From: Anaerolineae bacterium UTCFX1 | Lineage (GTDB): Bacteria > Chloroflexota > Anaerolineae > Anaerolineales > Villigracilaceae | Assembly: GCA_002050275.1 (NCBI GenBank) | Contig: MWTB01000015.1 | Coordinates: 1-44,906, forward strand | DNA length: 44,906 nucleotides | Direction of reading: 5' to 3' | Shown here: positions 15,143-23,272 of the stretch, in pieces | Numbering within the stretch: the first letter of the stretch is position 1 | How the letters are laid out: every line of letters starts with the position of its first letter | Program-made: the position numbers and the translations under genes | Notes under the pieces: generated by a model | What the model was told of the DNA's origin: nothing | The model's database searches: none | Seen by the model: the letters and a program-made list of their open reading frames with translations, nothing else

Positions 15143-15520
15143 GTGGCTAAGATATTTTATACCGACCATGATATTGAAGATTTGTTTCATAACGGCGTGA
15201 AGACGCTGCAAGTAGGCGACGACGTTGTGTTGACCGACTTGGCGTTTGAGAAAGCGCTCAAACTGGGGGTGGCGTTACAGGCGGGCGCGCCGCCGGCGCC
15301 ATCTCATTTGATGGATAGCGCGCCGAAAGCGAAGAGTGACGCTCCCGCGCATTGCAGCGCTTGCGGCGCGGCGACCAGCCCGTCGCCCACGGCTGAACGT
15401 GGGGCGGAACTCGAACGACGCATCCGCGAGAAAGTCGTCGCAAAACTTGGAGATCAGGTGGACGCGCGCTTGCTGGATACGATCATTCGGCGCACGCTCA
15501 AAGTTACGGGGATGAAGTAA
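15143..15520 (+). CDS. Small BMC-associated protein, unknown function
   Basis: A 125-residue protein with a GTG start. Residues 1-45 (FYTDHDIEDL, then VGDDVVLTDLAFEKALKLG) follow a pattern seen at the start of several microcompartment-associated proteins, including adenosyltransferase-type EutT: an acidic helix, then LTxLAxxxA. A Pro/Ala-rich linker with HCSACG (two Cys) joins it to a C-terminal amphipathic helix (ELERRIREKVVAKLG) and a final short helix, which could be a shell-contacting peptide. It is too short for a complete adenosyltransferase. It could be an adaptor between cargo and shell. The reading frame is tightly packed with its neighbours, supporting that it is a real gene. Confidence 0.8.
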   Translation: MAKIFYTDHDIEDLFHNGVKTLQVGDDVVLTDLAFEKALKLGVALQAGAPPAPSHLMDSAPKAKSDAPAHCSACGAATSPSPTAERGAELERRIREKVVAKLGDQVDARLLDTIIRRTLKVTGMK

Positions 15521-15522
15521 CC

Positions 15523-15843
15523 ATGCTGTTCGGACGGGTGAAAGGCAGCGCGGTTTGCACGATCAAATATCCCGGTATAGAAGGCGTGAAGTTGCTGGTC
15601 GTTCAACCGTTGAATAAGAAACTGGAGCCGATCGGCTTGGCGCAGATCGCAGCGGATATCGTCCACGCCGGCGCCGGCGATCTATGCGTGATGGTGCGTT
15701 CGCGTGAGGCGGCGCTTGCCATGCGCGATGAAAAATTCGTTCCGATTGACTTGGCGCTGATTGGCATCGTGGACGAGTTGACCGTGAAGCCTGACGGCGA
15801 GTTCGACTATCTGCTGAAAAGCGGGGAGAATAAATTTGTCTGA
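15523..15843 (+). CDS. BMC-P shell vertex protein 2 (EutN/CcmL family)
   Basis: A 106-residue protein starting 2 bp after the previous stop. Family features are LFGRVKGSAVCTIKYPGIEG, KLLVVQPL, AADIVHAGAGDLCVMV-R-REA, and LALIGIVDEL. Its C-terminus is about 15 residues longer than the other two (KPDGEFDYLLKSGENKFV) and may give a distinct vertex surface or bind a cargo protein. The stop overlaps the next start (TGATG). Confidence 0.95.
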   Translation: MLFGRVKGSAVCTIKYPGIEGVKLLVVQPLNKKLEPIGLAQIAADIVHAGAGDLCVMVRSREAALAMRDEKFVPIDLALIGIVDELTVKPDGEFDYLLKSGENKFV

Positions 15844-16115
15844 TGATTATCGGTAAAGTTGTAGGAACGGTCGTTACGACGATCAGTCATGCGCATTATA
15901 AAAACCGACGACTGCTCGTCGTTCAGCCTTTGCTCGCCGACGGCGAACAAGCGGATGAAGATTTCATTGCGCTCGATAATTCGCATGCGGGCATCGGCGA
16001 TACGGTTCTGGTCAACCGCGAGGGAAATGGGGCGCGGCAAGTGTTGGGCAACCCTGACGCTTGTGTGATCTCGGTCATTGTAGGGATCGTGGACAGCGTC
16101 AACCTGCAAGCCTGA
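15843..16115 (+). CDS. BMC-P shell vertex protein 3 (EutN/CcmL family)
   Basis: A 90-residue protein, last gene of the locus, overlapping the preceding stop. It contains IIGKVVGTVVTTIS, RRLLVVQPLL, ALDNSHAGIGDTVLVNREGNGAR and IVGIVDSVN. Three different BMC-P proteins are thus encoded without any BMC-H or BMC-T hexamer gene in the window. Shell facets must come from elsewhere in the genome if a compartment is formed. Confidence 0.95.
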   Translation: MIIGKVVGTVVTTISHAHYKNRRLLVVQPLLADGEQADEDFIALDNSHAGIGDTVLVNREGNGARQVLGNPDACVISVIVGIVDSVNLQA

Positions 16116-16265
16116 GAAATTAATAGGGTCTTTAGGACTTGCCGTGATTCGGCGCTCGGAATCGTGTGGAAAGATTTTCAGAAATCCGTGTTCTGTCCAT
16201 GTTAGACCGTAAAATCCGCGTCCAAAAAAATTAATCATGGCAATTCTCAGGGAGCTAATTAATCA

Positions 16266-16384
16266 GGACTTACACAGATCGAAATCTTTTGCTGCGAATT
16301 GCGCGAATTGTCGCTAATTCTTAAAAATAATTCGCGTCAATTAGCGAAATTCACGGTTTAATTTTAGGCTTTTGTGTAAGTTCC
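16266..16384. repeat. MITE-like palindromic element, 119 bp
   Basis: The ends are inverted: GGACTTACACA (16266-16276) and TGTGTAAGTTCC (16373-16384). Inside lies a second, imperfect inverted pair, AATTGTCGCTAATT near 16307 and AATTAGCGAAATTC near 16339. It is A+T-rich and contains no ORF. It may be a non-autonomous mobile element or a dispersed repeat. Only one copy is visible in this window. Confidence 0.5.
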
Positions 16385-16393
16385 ATTAATATA

Positions 16394-16426
16394 AAACTGC
16401 CGCCTATGTGAATGAAGCGGCAGTTT
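16394..16426 (-). terminator. Terminator after the amidohydrolase-CYTH gene
   Basis: AAACTGCCGC (16394-16403) pairs with GCGGCAGTTT (16417-16426) as a perfect 10-bp stem with a 13-base loop. On the - strand it ends in TTTTAT, 25 bp after the gene's stop codon. Confidence 0.8.
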
Positions 16427-16450
16427 AGCAGAGGGGCTGAAAATACGCTT

Positions 16451-18424
16451 TTACTCTTCGTATACGAAGTCAATATAATCTTGTGCCGCAGCGTTAGCGT
16501 CTGCCGCGCCGAGCAATTTGAGCAATTCACCCAGCAAGTCCGCTTTATTCTTAGCGTCTTTGCGGCTCCATGTGCGCGATTTCACTTCGAGGAAATGTCC
16601 AAGCGCGGGCGTGGTCATGTGATCTAAGTTGACGTAAAACTCGGTGTCTTTATATTTGATGAACCAGCGCAGGCGGTCTTTCTCCACTGGAATTTCGGTC
16701 TTTGGTTTGAAATATTCGCGATAGAAGCGCAACGAGTTCGTCGCTGGCGCAAGATAGCGGCTGCGCGAGAGCAAGACTTCGTGTTCGAATTTCCCTTCGC
16801 GTTTCTGCCCTAGTAAGGTCAATCGCGCGCGCGTTGTTGTGAGATTGCCTTGTTCGATAAAATCGTCTTCGCGGTAACGTAACCGTCCTTGCGTCTCATC
16901 GTCGAAGATGAAATAAACGTCGTGTTGTTTGTAATGACGTTCATAGAGAATATCAATCTCATTGCGCATCAATTCGCGGATGACGCGATCTGGGTCCGCT
17001 ATTTTGACCTTGACTTGCACCTCGAACGACTCTTCTTCCATTGAGCCGCCGAGTGCGATGAGCTTCGACAATACCGATTGTTCGCGTTCGATGAGGAACG
17101 AATCGATCTGTTTGGCGAGATCGGCAGCCTGCGCGAGCAATTCGTCCTCTTGCACGGTGAGCAGGCGGCGTTCGCGCATCACCCATTTTCCGTTGATCAT
17201 CGCATCGGTCACGTCGGTGGATTTACTGGCGTACACGATCTGCGCGTAGGCATTATCCGCCGAACGGCGGAAGGAGGGGGAATTATGCACCGGGCTGAGA
17301 TCAACGAGGATGAGGTCGGCGCGGCGGTTGGGGGTGAGCGAGCCGGTCAAATGTCCGATATGAAGCGCTTGCGCGCCGAGGCGCGTTGCCATTAAGAGAG
17401 CTTGCGGAGCGGGCAGGGAAGTCGGGTCGTTTGTCACCGCTTTGGCGATCAGCGCGGCGAGACGCACTTCTTCGAACATATCCAGGTCGTTGTTTGAGGC
17501 AGGACCGTCTGTGCCGATGCCGACGTTGAGTCCGACTTCGAGCATTTTCGTCACGGGGGCAAATCCTGAGGCGAGTTTGAGGTTGGAGGAGGGATTGTGC
17601 GAAACGCCCGCGCCGGCGTGCTGAAGCGTGCGAATTTCACCGGTGTCAATATGCACACAATGCGCGGCGATGACTTTCGCCTCGAACAGACCTTGTTTTT
17701 TCACATATGGAATAACGGGCATGCCTTGTTCGTTGCGCATGTTATCCACTTCGAAAGAAGTTTCGGAGAGATGGATATGAAGCGGAACGTCGAACTCTTT
17801 GGCGAGATCGGCGGTCTCGCGTAAGATGCCTTCGGTGGTGGTGTATGGGGCGTGCGGCGCGATGGCTGGGACGATCAGCGGATGTCCCTTCCATTTTTTG
17901 ATGTAATCGCGCGCCCGGTCCATGGCGTCTTCGTACGACGCCGCATCTGGCGTGGGAAATTTGAGAATGGATTGCCCGCATACCGCACGCATGCCCGCGT
18001 TTGCCGCTGCAGTAGCGACATCGTCTTCGAAGTAGTACATATCGTTGAATGTGGTCACGCCGCTTTTGATCAGTTCGGCGCAAGCGATGGACGTGCCCAA
18101 CCACACAGATTCGGGCGAGGCGAATTGCCGTTCGACGGGGAACATATAACCTTGCAGCCATACGTCGAGCCGCAGGTCGTCGGCAATGCCGCGTAAGAGG
18201 GTCATCGGCGCGTGCGTATGCGCGTTGATAAGTCCCGGCATGAGGATTTTGCCTTTGCAGTCAATCGTCTCTTTGCCTGAATATTCTTTTTCGATCTTGT
18301 CCTCGGGTCCTACGGCGACAATGCTGTCGCCATGGATGGCGACGGCGCCGCGGTTGTATTGAGTCAGCGTTTCGTCCATGGTGAGGACGTGAGCGTTGTG
18401 GAGGAGGATGTCAACTTGAGTCAT
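16451..18424 (-). CDS. MTA/SAH deaminase-like amidohydrolase fused to a CYTH domain
   Basis: A 657-residue two-domain protein. Residues 1-445 are an amidohydrolase of the 5-methylthioadenosine/S-adenosylhomocysteine deaminase class. Metal ligands are H69 and H71 (NAHTHAPM), H218 (HIHLSE) with E221, H255 (AAHC) and D306 (GTDGPASN). It would remove the amino group of adenine in MTA or SAH. Residues about 463-657 match the CYTH (triphosphate tunnel) fold: EVQVKVKI near 468, RLRYRED, RARLTLLG, a late FLEVKS and a C-terminal helix. The usual ExExK has Q in place of the second E. The reading frame is continuous; an ATG at residue 462 could also give a free CYTH protein. The pairing is unusual. A nucleotide or triphosphate substrate is likely but unproven. 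Confidence 0.88.
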   Translation of the reverse strand: MTQVDILLHNAHVLTMDETLTQYNRGAVAIHGDSIVAVGPEDKIEKEYSGKETIDCKGKILMPGLINAHTHAPMTLLRGIADDLRLDVWLQGYMFPVERQFASPESVWLGTSIACAELIKSGVTTFNDMYYFEDDVATAAANAGMRAVCGQSILKFPTPDAASYEDAMDRARDYIKKWKGHPLIVPAIAPHAPYTTTEGILRETADLAKEFDVPLHIHLSETSFEVDNMRNEQGMPVIPYVKKQGLFEAKVIAAHCVHIDTGEIRTLQHAGAGVSHNPSSNLKLASGFAPVTKMLEVGLNVGIGTDGPASNNDLDMFEEVRLAALIAKAVTNDPTSLPAPQALLMATRLGAQALHIGHLTGSLTPNRRADLILVDLSPVHNSPSFRRSADNAYAQIVYASKSTDVTDAMINGKWVMRERRLLTVQEDELLAQAADLAKQIDSFLIEREQSVLSKLIALGGSMEEESFEVQVKVKIADPDRVIRELMRNEIDILYERHYKQHDVYFIFDDETQGRLRYREDDFIEQGNLTTTRARLTLLGQKREGKFEHEVLLSRSRYLAPATNSLRFYREYFKPKTEIPVEKDRLRWFIKYKDTEFYVNLDHMTTPALGHFLEVKSRTWSRKDAKNKADLLGELLKLLGAADANAAAQDYIDFVYEE

Positions 18425-18448
18425 AAGATGATCCTTTCTATAATAAAG

Positions 18449-19420
18449 TCATGGCGTAAAATTTAACAGCGCTTGCACCGCTTTCAGGTTCGCCGTGAAA
18501 TCGGTGTTTTTATGATCGCGCAATTCCATATCCACTGCCGCGCCGACTCCGTTTTCAACCGCCCAATCGGCGAGCGTGCCGGTGTATTCACAGCCGGTAT
18601 CTATCGGCGGATAGGAGTAGCGGGTCTCTTTGGCGAGCAAGGCTGCGAGTTTCTTGGATTCGCGAGTCCATGGCGCGCCGCCGGGGAAGACGCCCAGCGC
18701 CGCGCTGTGATAACTGATTAAGGCGGCAATGGAGCGCGCTTCGATGAATTTCATGATCGTTTGCGTTTCGGGCTCCGAACCGCCGTAGAGTCCGCCGGTG
18801 GTCGGGCGGTAGATCCAACAGCCGTCGCGATCCCACTCAGCGACCCAATTATCGCTGGGAAAGTTGCGATTCAAGTCCACGCCATTGTTATTAACGCGTC
18901 CATCCACGCCGTGGATGCGCGCTTCGCCGTCGGGATTCATGTTGCGAATAATGTGCAATTTCGCACGGTCAGGAATTGCTTCAGGATGATCGTTAAAGTA
19001 GATGATCAGCTCGTCCGCCAGTTCGATGGTGTTCCATTCGTAGCCGCCATGAATGCCTGCGACGACCAGGTATTCGCGTTCGCCGTCGCCGAATGTATAG
19101 GCTTCGATAGGACGCCCCATAAGCGAATATCCGATGATTATGGACGACGGTCCGTTTTGCAGGTGGAACGGCGTAGCGCTTTCAAATACAAAAGGCGTAT
19201 AGAATGGATTTGGCGTGAGCGTCGGTAGGATGTGTTGAGTCGGGGCGGCATCAGCGTTGACGTTGGACACGGGCGATGGAGTCGCGACGGGAGCGATCGC
19301 CGATGCGGAGCGATTTGTTAAATAGAACGCTGCGACTGCGAACAGGCAAACTGCCACGATGCCATTCAGCGCCCAAACGAGAAATATCCATGCGTTCTGC
19401 CGCTTCTTGCGCATCTTCAT
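18449..19420 (-). CDS. M14-family zinc carboxypeptidase, membrane-anchored
   Basis: A start at 19420 is chosen because it overlaps the cinA stop as ATGA and avoids a long overlap; this gives 323 residues. A basic start and a TM helix (about residues 11-32) anchor the protein. A Pro/Thr/Ala-rich linker leads to the peptidase domain outside the membrane. Zinc ligands appear in GIHGGYEW (H-x-x-E) and SYHS. The substrate-binding block is DLNRNFPS, preceded by NMNPDG, and the catalytic Glu lies in DMELRDH. The motifs are complete, so an active carboxypeptidase, possibly acting on cell-wall peptides or secreted proteins, is likely. It is coupled to cinA, a pairing I cannot explain functionally. Confidence 0.9.
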   Translation of the reverse strand: MKMRKKRQNAWIFLVWALNGIVAVCLFAVAAFYLTNRSASAIAPVATPSPVSNVNADAAPTQHILPTLTPNPFYTPFVFESATPFHLQNGPSSIIIGYSLMGRPIEAYTFGDGEREYLVVAGIHGGYEWNTIELADELIIYFNDHPEAIPDRAKLHIIRNMNPDGEARIHGVDGRVNNNGVDLNRNFPSDNWVAEWDRDGCWIYRPTTGGLYGGSEPETQTIMKFIEARSIAALISYHSAALGVFPGGAPWTRESKKLAALLAKETRYSYPPIDTGCEYTGTLADWAVENGVGAAVDMELRDHKNTDFTANLKAVQALLNFTP

Positions 19421-20544
19421 CCGCTCTCCAACGCATGGCGGCGCAACCAATCGAGCGCGAGGTTTAATGCCCATTGGGGCAAACTGCGCGGCGGTCCGCC
19501 ATAAGTAACGCGATGGATTTTCTCGAAGTGCGGCGCAATGAGCGCCAGATCGGCGGAGCGATCTTCGAAGTTAACGATAACGCCCAATGCGACGTCGGCG
19601 TGCGCGGAATAGAGCGTTTCGCGCAATGTTTTGAGAAGCGCGGCAGGGCGGAGGTCGGCGGCGGAAACAGTTTGCGGAATCTTTTGCGCGAGCAAGCCGT
19701 TTAAATTTGATTCCAAGCCGATTAAACTCCAGCCGCGGCTGGCTGTGACGCGGAGGGCGACAGCCTCGAGCGTGTCTTCATCTGCGCCGAAGACGGCGTT
19801 TCCAAGCCGCTCGCGAAGGTCAGCCTCAATGTCTGCGATCATTCTATCGGCTTCGGATTCCCTTTTTGCTTTCGCGGCAATGCGGATGTCTACAACGCCG
19901 GTATGCGCGGCGAGACCGACGGTGGGATTGCCCAGCGTTTCGAGGTCGGCGATCTTCTCGTCAATCGTCCCTTCGCCTAAACCTGCGCAATGTAGAATCC
20001 GTATTTTAATAATTTCATCGAGGTGGAAACGCTTTTGTAAATATGGAACAATGGACTCATGAAAAATTTGTTCCATTTCATTCGGAACGCCGGGCAACGA
20101 TGCGACTGCGTTTCTTTCTGTTTCGACGATAAAGCAGGGCGCGGTGCCGACGGGATTCTTAATTCCCAGCGCTCCTTTTGGCGCGTACGCCTGTCGCTTT
20201 TGATTTTCGGACGGTTGGCGTCCGTAGCGTGAGATCGCTTCGACGACTTGCGCCCAAAGGTCCTCGCGATATTCCAACTCGACTCCCGCCGCACGGGCGA
20301 CGGCTTCGCGTGTAGGATCGTCCACCGTAGGACCCAACCCGCCGGTCGTGATGACGATCTCGGCGCGATGCATGGAATTGCGGATGGCGTCTGCAATCCG
20401 CTCGGCGTTATCGCCGATCGTGACCGTGCGAAACAAGTCTACGCCCATGCCGCGCAATGCGCGCGCGATATAGCGCGTATTCGTGTCTACGATCTCGCCG
20501 AGGAGTATTTCTGTGCCGATGGTAATGATTTCTGCGGAAGGCAT
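19417..20544 (-). CDS. cinA: CinA-like protein (MoCF-type N-terminal domain)
   Basis: A 375-residue protein. Residues 1-170 are the CinA N-terminal domain: EIITIGTEILLGEIVDTN, TTGGLGPTVDDPTREA, and SLPGVPNEM. This domain hydrolyses ADP-ribose in several CinA proteins and is related to MoaB/MogA. The middle region (about 175-255) is the usual linker domain. The C-terminal part, which is normally the NMN deamidase (PncC) domain, is weakly recognisable (GWSLIGLESNLNGLLAQKI where ESCTGG is usual). The deamidase signature has therefore been lost, and this is probably a single-activity CinA. Its gene precedes the M14 peptidase and overlaps it. Confidence 0.88.
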   Translation of the reverse strand: MPSAEIITIGTEILLGEIVDTNTRYIARALRGMGVDLFRTVTIGDNAERIADAIRNSMHRAEIVITTGGLGPTVDDPTREAVARAAGVELEYREDLWAQVVEAISRYGRQPSENQKRQAYAPKGALGIKNPVGTAPCFIVETERNAVASLPGVPNEMEQIFHESIVPYLQKRFHLDEIIKIRILHCAGLGEGTIDEKIADLETLGNPTVGLAAHTGVVDIRIAAKAKRESEADRMIADIEADLRERLGNAVFGADEDTLEAVALRVTASRGWSLIGLESNLNGLLAQKIPQTVSAADLRPAALLKTLRETLYSAHADVALGVIVNFEDRSADLALIAPHFEKIHRVTYGGPPRSLPQWALNLALDWLRRHALESG

Positions 20545-20638
20545 AATGTTATCTGTGTGGGCGGATGCGATCTGTCTGCCTTGCTGTTTATCAAAGTAAT
20601 TATAAAAGCGGACGCGCAGGTCTGTTCCTACACAACCG

Positions 20639-21628
20639 TCAAAATTCTACTTCAACCCCGAGATTCATGGCATGAGCGTTCTTTAAGGCGATCTGCGCCG
20701 CGACGGCGTCTTGCACCGCCACGCCTACGGATTTAAAGTAAGTGATCTCGTTTTCCAAACGTCTGCCCGGTTTGCGACCTAAGACGACCTCGCCGAGTTC
20801 CGCCGCAATATGCTCTTCTGCGATCATGCCTGTGCGCAGCGGCGCGATCAAATCGCCGGTTTCGGCTAAGGCGGCGGAGCGCGAATCCACGATGACGCGG
20901 GCGCGCTGAATGGTTTCAGCGGGGATTTCCTGCATCTCTGGCGTGTATGAGCCGATCGCGCTGATGTGCGTTCCGAGTTTCACATCGCGATCGGCAAAAA
21001 CGGGCGCGGCGGAAGTTGTCGCCGAGCAGATAATATCCGCCTCTCTCACTGCTTGCGGCGGATTCTCCGCAACACGGATGTCGTGCGGTATAGAATTGTG
21101 TCCCGCCATGTCTTTGGCGAACTCCTCGGCATGTTCTTTGTTCAGGCTGTATACCCACGCGGTTTCAATTTGGCGGACGGCGCACGCCGCTTCGATTTGA
21201 GTCCGCGCCTGCGGACCCGCCCCGAAGATCGCTAGAACGCGGCTATCTTTACGCGCTAGCAAGTCTATTGCTGCGCCGCTTCCAGCGCCGGTGCGGATGG
21301 CGGTAAGCGAACTGCCTTCAAGAAGCGCGATGGCGCGCCCGGTCTCTGCGTCGAAGACTATTACGGCGGCTTGGATGTAGGCAAGTCCGCGCGGAGGGTT
21401 GGAGGGATATAGTGAGACGATCTTTATAGCGAGCGCTTCCGTAGAGTCTTTTTTCATGTAGGCAGGCATGAATAGGCTGAGCGCGTCGTGGCTGGGAATA
21501 GGCAGACGCGTCCGCAACGGCGCGACAGCCGTCCCATCGGAAAGGGAAGCGTAGGCATCTTTCATGGCGGCGATCGCTGCTTTCATCGGTAGGGCGCGCC
21601 GGACTTCATCGGCGTTTAGGATTCGCAT
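20639..21628 (-). CDS. Ornithine cyclodeaminase / mu-crystallin family protein
   Basis: A 329-residue NAD(P)-dependent enzyme of the OCD/mu-crystallin family, whose members include ornithine cyclodeaminase, alanine dehydrogenase of the archaeal type and ketimine reductases. The N-terminal dimerisation part has ALAIKIVSLYPSNPPRGL and LEGSSLTAIRTGAGSGAA (substrate Arg/Lys region). The Rossmann motif is LAIFGAGPQARTQIEA (about residues 132-147), followed by ADIICSATTSAAPVF and GTHISAIGSYTPEMQEI. An AGGAGG ribosome site precedes the ATG. The exact substrate cannot be read from the sequence. A terminator directly upstream separates it from the liv operon. Confidence 0.9.
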   Translation of the reverse strand: MRILNADEVRRALPMKAAIAAMKDAYASLSDGTAVAPLRTRLPIPSHDALSLFMPAYMKKDSTEALAIKIVSLYPSNPPRGLAYIQAAVIVFDAETGRAIALLEGSSLTAIRTGAGSGAAIDLLARKDSRVLAIFGAGPQARTQIEAACAVRQIETAWVYSLNKEHAEEFAKDMAGHNSIPHDIRVAENPPQAVREADIICSATTSAAPVFADRDVKLGTHISAIGSYTPEMQEIPAETIQRARVIVDSRSAALAETGDLIAPLRTGMIAEEHIAAELGEVVLGRKPGRRLENEITYFKSVGVAVQDAVAAQIALKNAHAMNLGVEVEF

Positions 21629-21672
21629 ATAACCTCCTAGCTGAGGGCGAGCGCTCGCTCGCCGTACGGTAG

Positions 21673-21710
21673 AAAAAAGCGCAGAGGCGTTTCTCCTCTG
21701 CGCTTTTTTT
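21673..21710 (-). terminator. Terminator of the liv operon
   Basis: AGCGCAGAGG and CCTCTGCGCT form a 10-bp perfect stem with a 7-base loop, flanked by an A-run and a T-run on both sides, so it works in either direction. It lies 14 bp after the livF stop. Confidence 0.93.
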
Positions 21711-21723
21711 AGTTCGCTTGCGT

Positions 21724-22437
21724 TTACTCAATGCCGAGGTAGGCTTTTTGCACTTCGGGGTCGCTTTTAAGTTTTTCGGCTTTGTCGCTAAGCACGATTT
21801 CGCCGGTTTGGAGGACGTATCCGCGATGCGCGATAGACAGCGCCATAAGGGCGTTCTGTTCTACGAGCAGGATCGTGACGCCTTCTTTGTTAATTTGCAC
21901 GATAGTGTCGAAGATCAATTCGACCAGCACAGGCGCGAGCCCCATGGACGGTTCGTCTAACAGCAAGATGCGCGGCTCAGCCATTAATGCGCGCCCGGTA
22001 GCGAGCATTTGCTGTTCGCCGCCGGAGAGCGTGCCAGCCAATTGCGTCCGTCTTTCTTTGAGACGCGGAAAAAGAGTCATGACGTGATCGAGATTGCGGG
22101 CGATCTCTTGCTTGTTATTGCGGCTAAACGCGCCCATTTCAAGGTTTTCCAGCACAGACATGCGGGCGAATACGCCGCGCCCTTCAGGCACCATGGAGAG
22201 ACCTTTATAGACGATCTCGTGCGGCTTGTAGCGGAGCAGATCGTCGCCTTCCAGCATAATCTCGCCCTGAGCGGGCTTCAACAGCCCGGAGATCGTGCGG
22301 AGCGTCGTTGTTTTGCCGGCGCCGTTTCCACCGATCAGTGTGACGATCTCGCCCTGCTCGATAGTGAGGTTGATGCCTCGTAGAGCATGAATGCTGCCAT
22401 AGTATGTGTGAACGTTATTGACGGTGAGCATGGACAT
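21724..22437 (-). CDS. livF: Branched-chain amino acid ABC transporter ATPase LivF
   Basis: A 237-residue ATP-binding subunit and last gene of the liv operon. Motifs are Walker A GGNGAGKTT (about residues 36-44), signature LSGGEQQ, Walker B ILLLDEPSMGL, and the H-loop region near residue 190. The YGSIHALRG start and the LAPVLVELIF segment are typical of LivF. It forms a heterodimer with LivG to power uptake. The length is normal. It lies 5 bp downstream of livG. Confidence 0.95.
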   Translation of the reverse strand: MSMLTVNNVHTYYGSIHALRGINLTIEQGEIVTLIGGNGAGKTTTLRTISGLLKPAQGEIMLEGDDLLRYKPHEIVYKGLSMVPEGRGVFARMSVLENLEMGAFSRNNKQEIARNLDHVMTLFPRLKERRTQLAGTLSGGEQQMLATGRALMAEPRILLLDEPSMGLAPVLVELIFDTIVQINKEGVTILLVEQNALMALSIAHRGYVLQTGEIVLSDKAEKLKSDPEVQKAYLGIE

Positions 22438-22442
22438 GCGCG

Positions 22443-23261
22443 CTACCCTCCCTTCTTTTGATGGCGTTCGTGCGCGTCTTCCATGCCTTCGGTCGCGGCG
22501 CCGCGACCGAGATAGGCTTCGATCACGCGCGGGTTGCTCTGAATTTCTTTAGGCGAGCCTTCGGCGATCTTTTCGCCGTAGTCGAGTACGGTGATATTTT
22601 CAGAAATGCCCATGACCACGCGCATATGGTGTTCGATAAGCAGGATGGTGATTCCGACCTCGTCGCGCAGCCGGCGGATGAAGACAGTGAGGTCTTCGCT
22701 CTCGCTCGGATTCATGCCCGCCGATGGTTCGTCCAGTAGAAGCAGCTTGGGTCTGGTCGCAAGCGCGCGCGCGATCTCCAGCCGGCGTTGTGCGCCGTAG
22801 GGGAGGTTGCGCGCTAGAGTGTCGCCATGCCCTTTTAGCCCGACGAAATCGAGCAGACGCTTGGCTTCGTTGAGTGCGTCTTTTTCTTCTTTACGCACGC
22901 TAGGCAAGCCCAACACGGCGCTGATCCAACTGGCATGTAAGAAGGTATGTTGACCGACGAGGATGTTTTCAAGGGCGGTCATTTCTGCGAATAGGCGAAT
23001 GTTTTGGTAGGTGCGTGAAACGCCCAGATGCGAGATCTGGTCGGCGCGGAGACCGTGAATGGGCGCGCCTTCGAAGATGATTTCACCTTCATCTGGTTTT
23101 CCGAAGCCGGTAATACAGTTGAAGAAAGTCGTTTTGCCGGCGCCATTCGGTCCGATGATGGAAACGATGGATTGATCGGGGATTTGGAAGTCAACCGAAT
23201 TGACGGCGACAAGCCCCCCGAATCGTTTCGTGACGTTTTTGGTGGTGAGAATAGCTGTCAT
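22443..23261 (-). CDS. livG: Branched-chain amino acid ABC transporter ATPase LivG
   Basis: A 272-residue ATPase. It has Walker A GPNGAGKTTFFN, the LivG-specific FQNIRLF-type block (TYQNIRLFAEMTALENILVG), a degenerate signature YGAQRRLEIARAL, Walker B LLLLDEPSAGMNP, and the H-loop in LIEHHMRVVMG. A charged C-terminal tail of about 15 residues is slightly longer than usual. It lies between livM (12 bp) and livF (5 bp). Confidence 0.95.
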   Translation of the reverse strand: MTAILTTKNVTKRFGGLVAVNSVDFQIPDQSIVSIIGPNGAGKTTFFNCITGFGKPDEGEIIFEGAPIHGLRADQISHLGVSRTYQNIRLFAEMTALENILVGQHTFLHASWISAVLGLPSVRKEEKDALNEAKRLLDFVGLKGHGDTLARNLPYGAQRRLEIARALATRPKLLLLDEPSAGMNPSESEDLTVFIRRLRDEVGITILLIEHHMRVVMGISENITVLDYGEKIAEGSPKEIQSNPRVIEAYLGRGAATEGMEDAHERHQKKGG

Positions 23262-23272
23262 AGCGAGCCCCT

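Larger units (their letters stand above)
16116..16450. other. 335-bp intergenic region with a palindromic element and a terminator
   Basis: No coding sequence is supported here. The left part has an imperfect duplicate phrase (AATCCGTG near 16180, AATCCGCGTCC near 16213) typical of dispersed repeats. The middle is a 119-bp element with inverted ends (16266-16384). The right end is the terminator of the amidohydrolase gene (16394-16426). No clear terminator for the BMC operon was seen. Confidence 0.7.
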
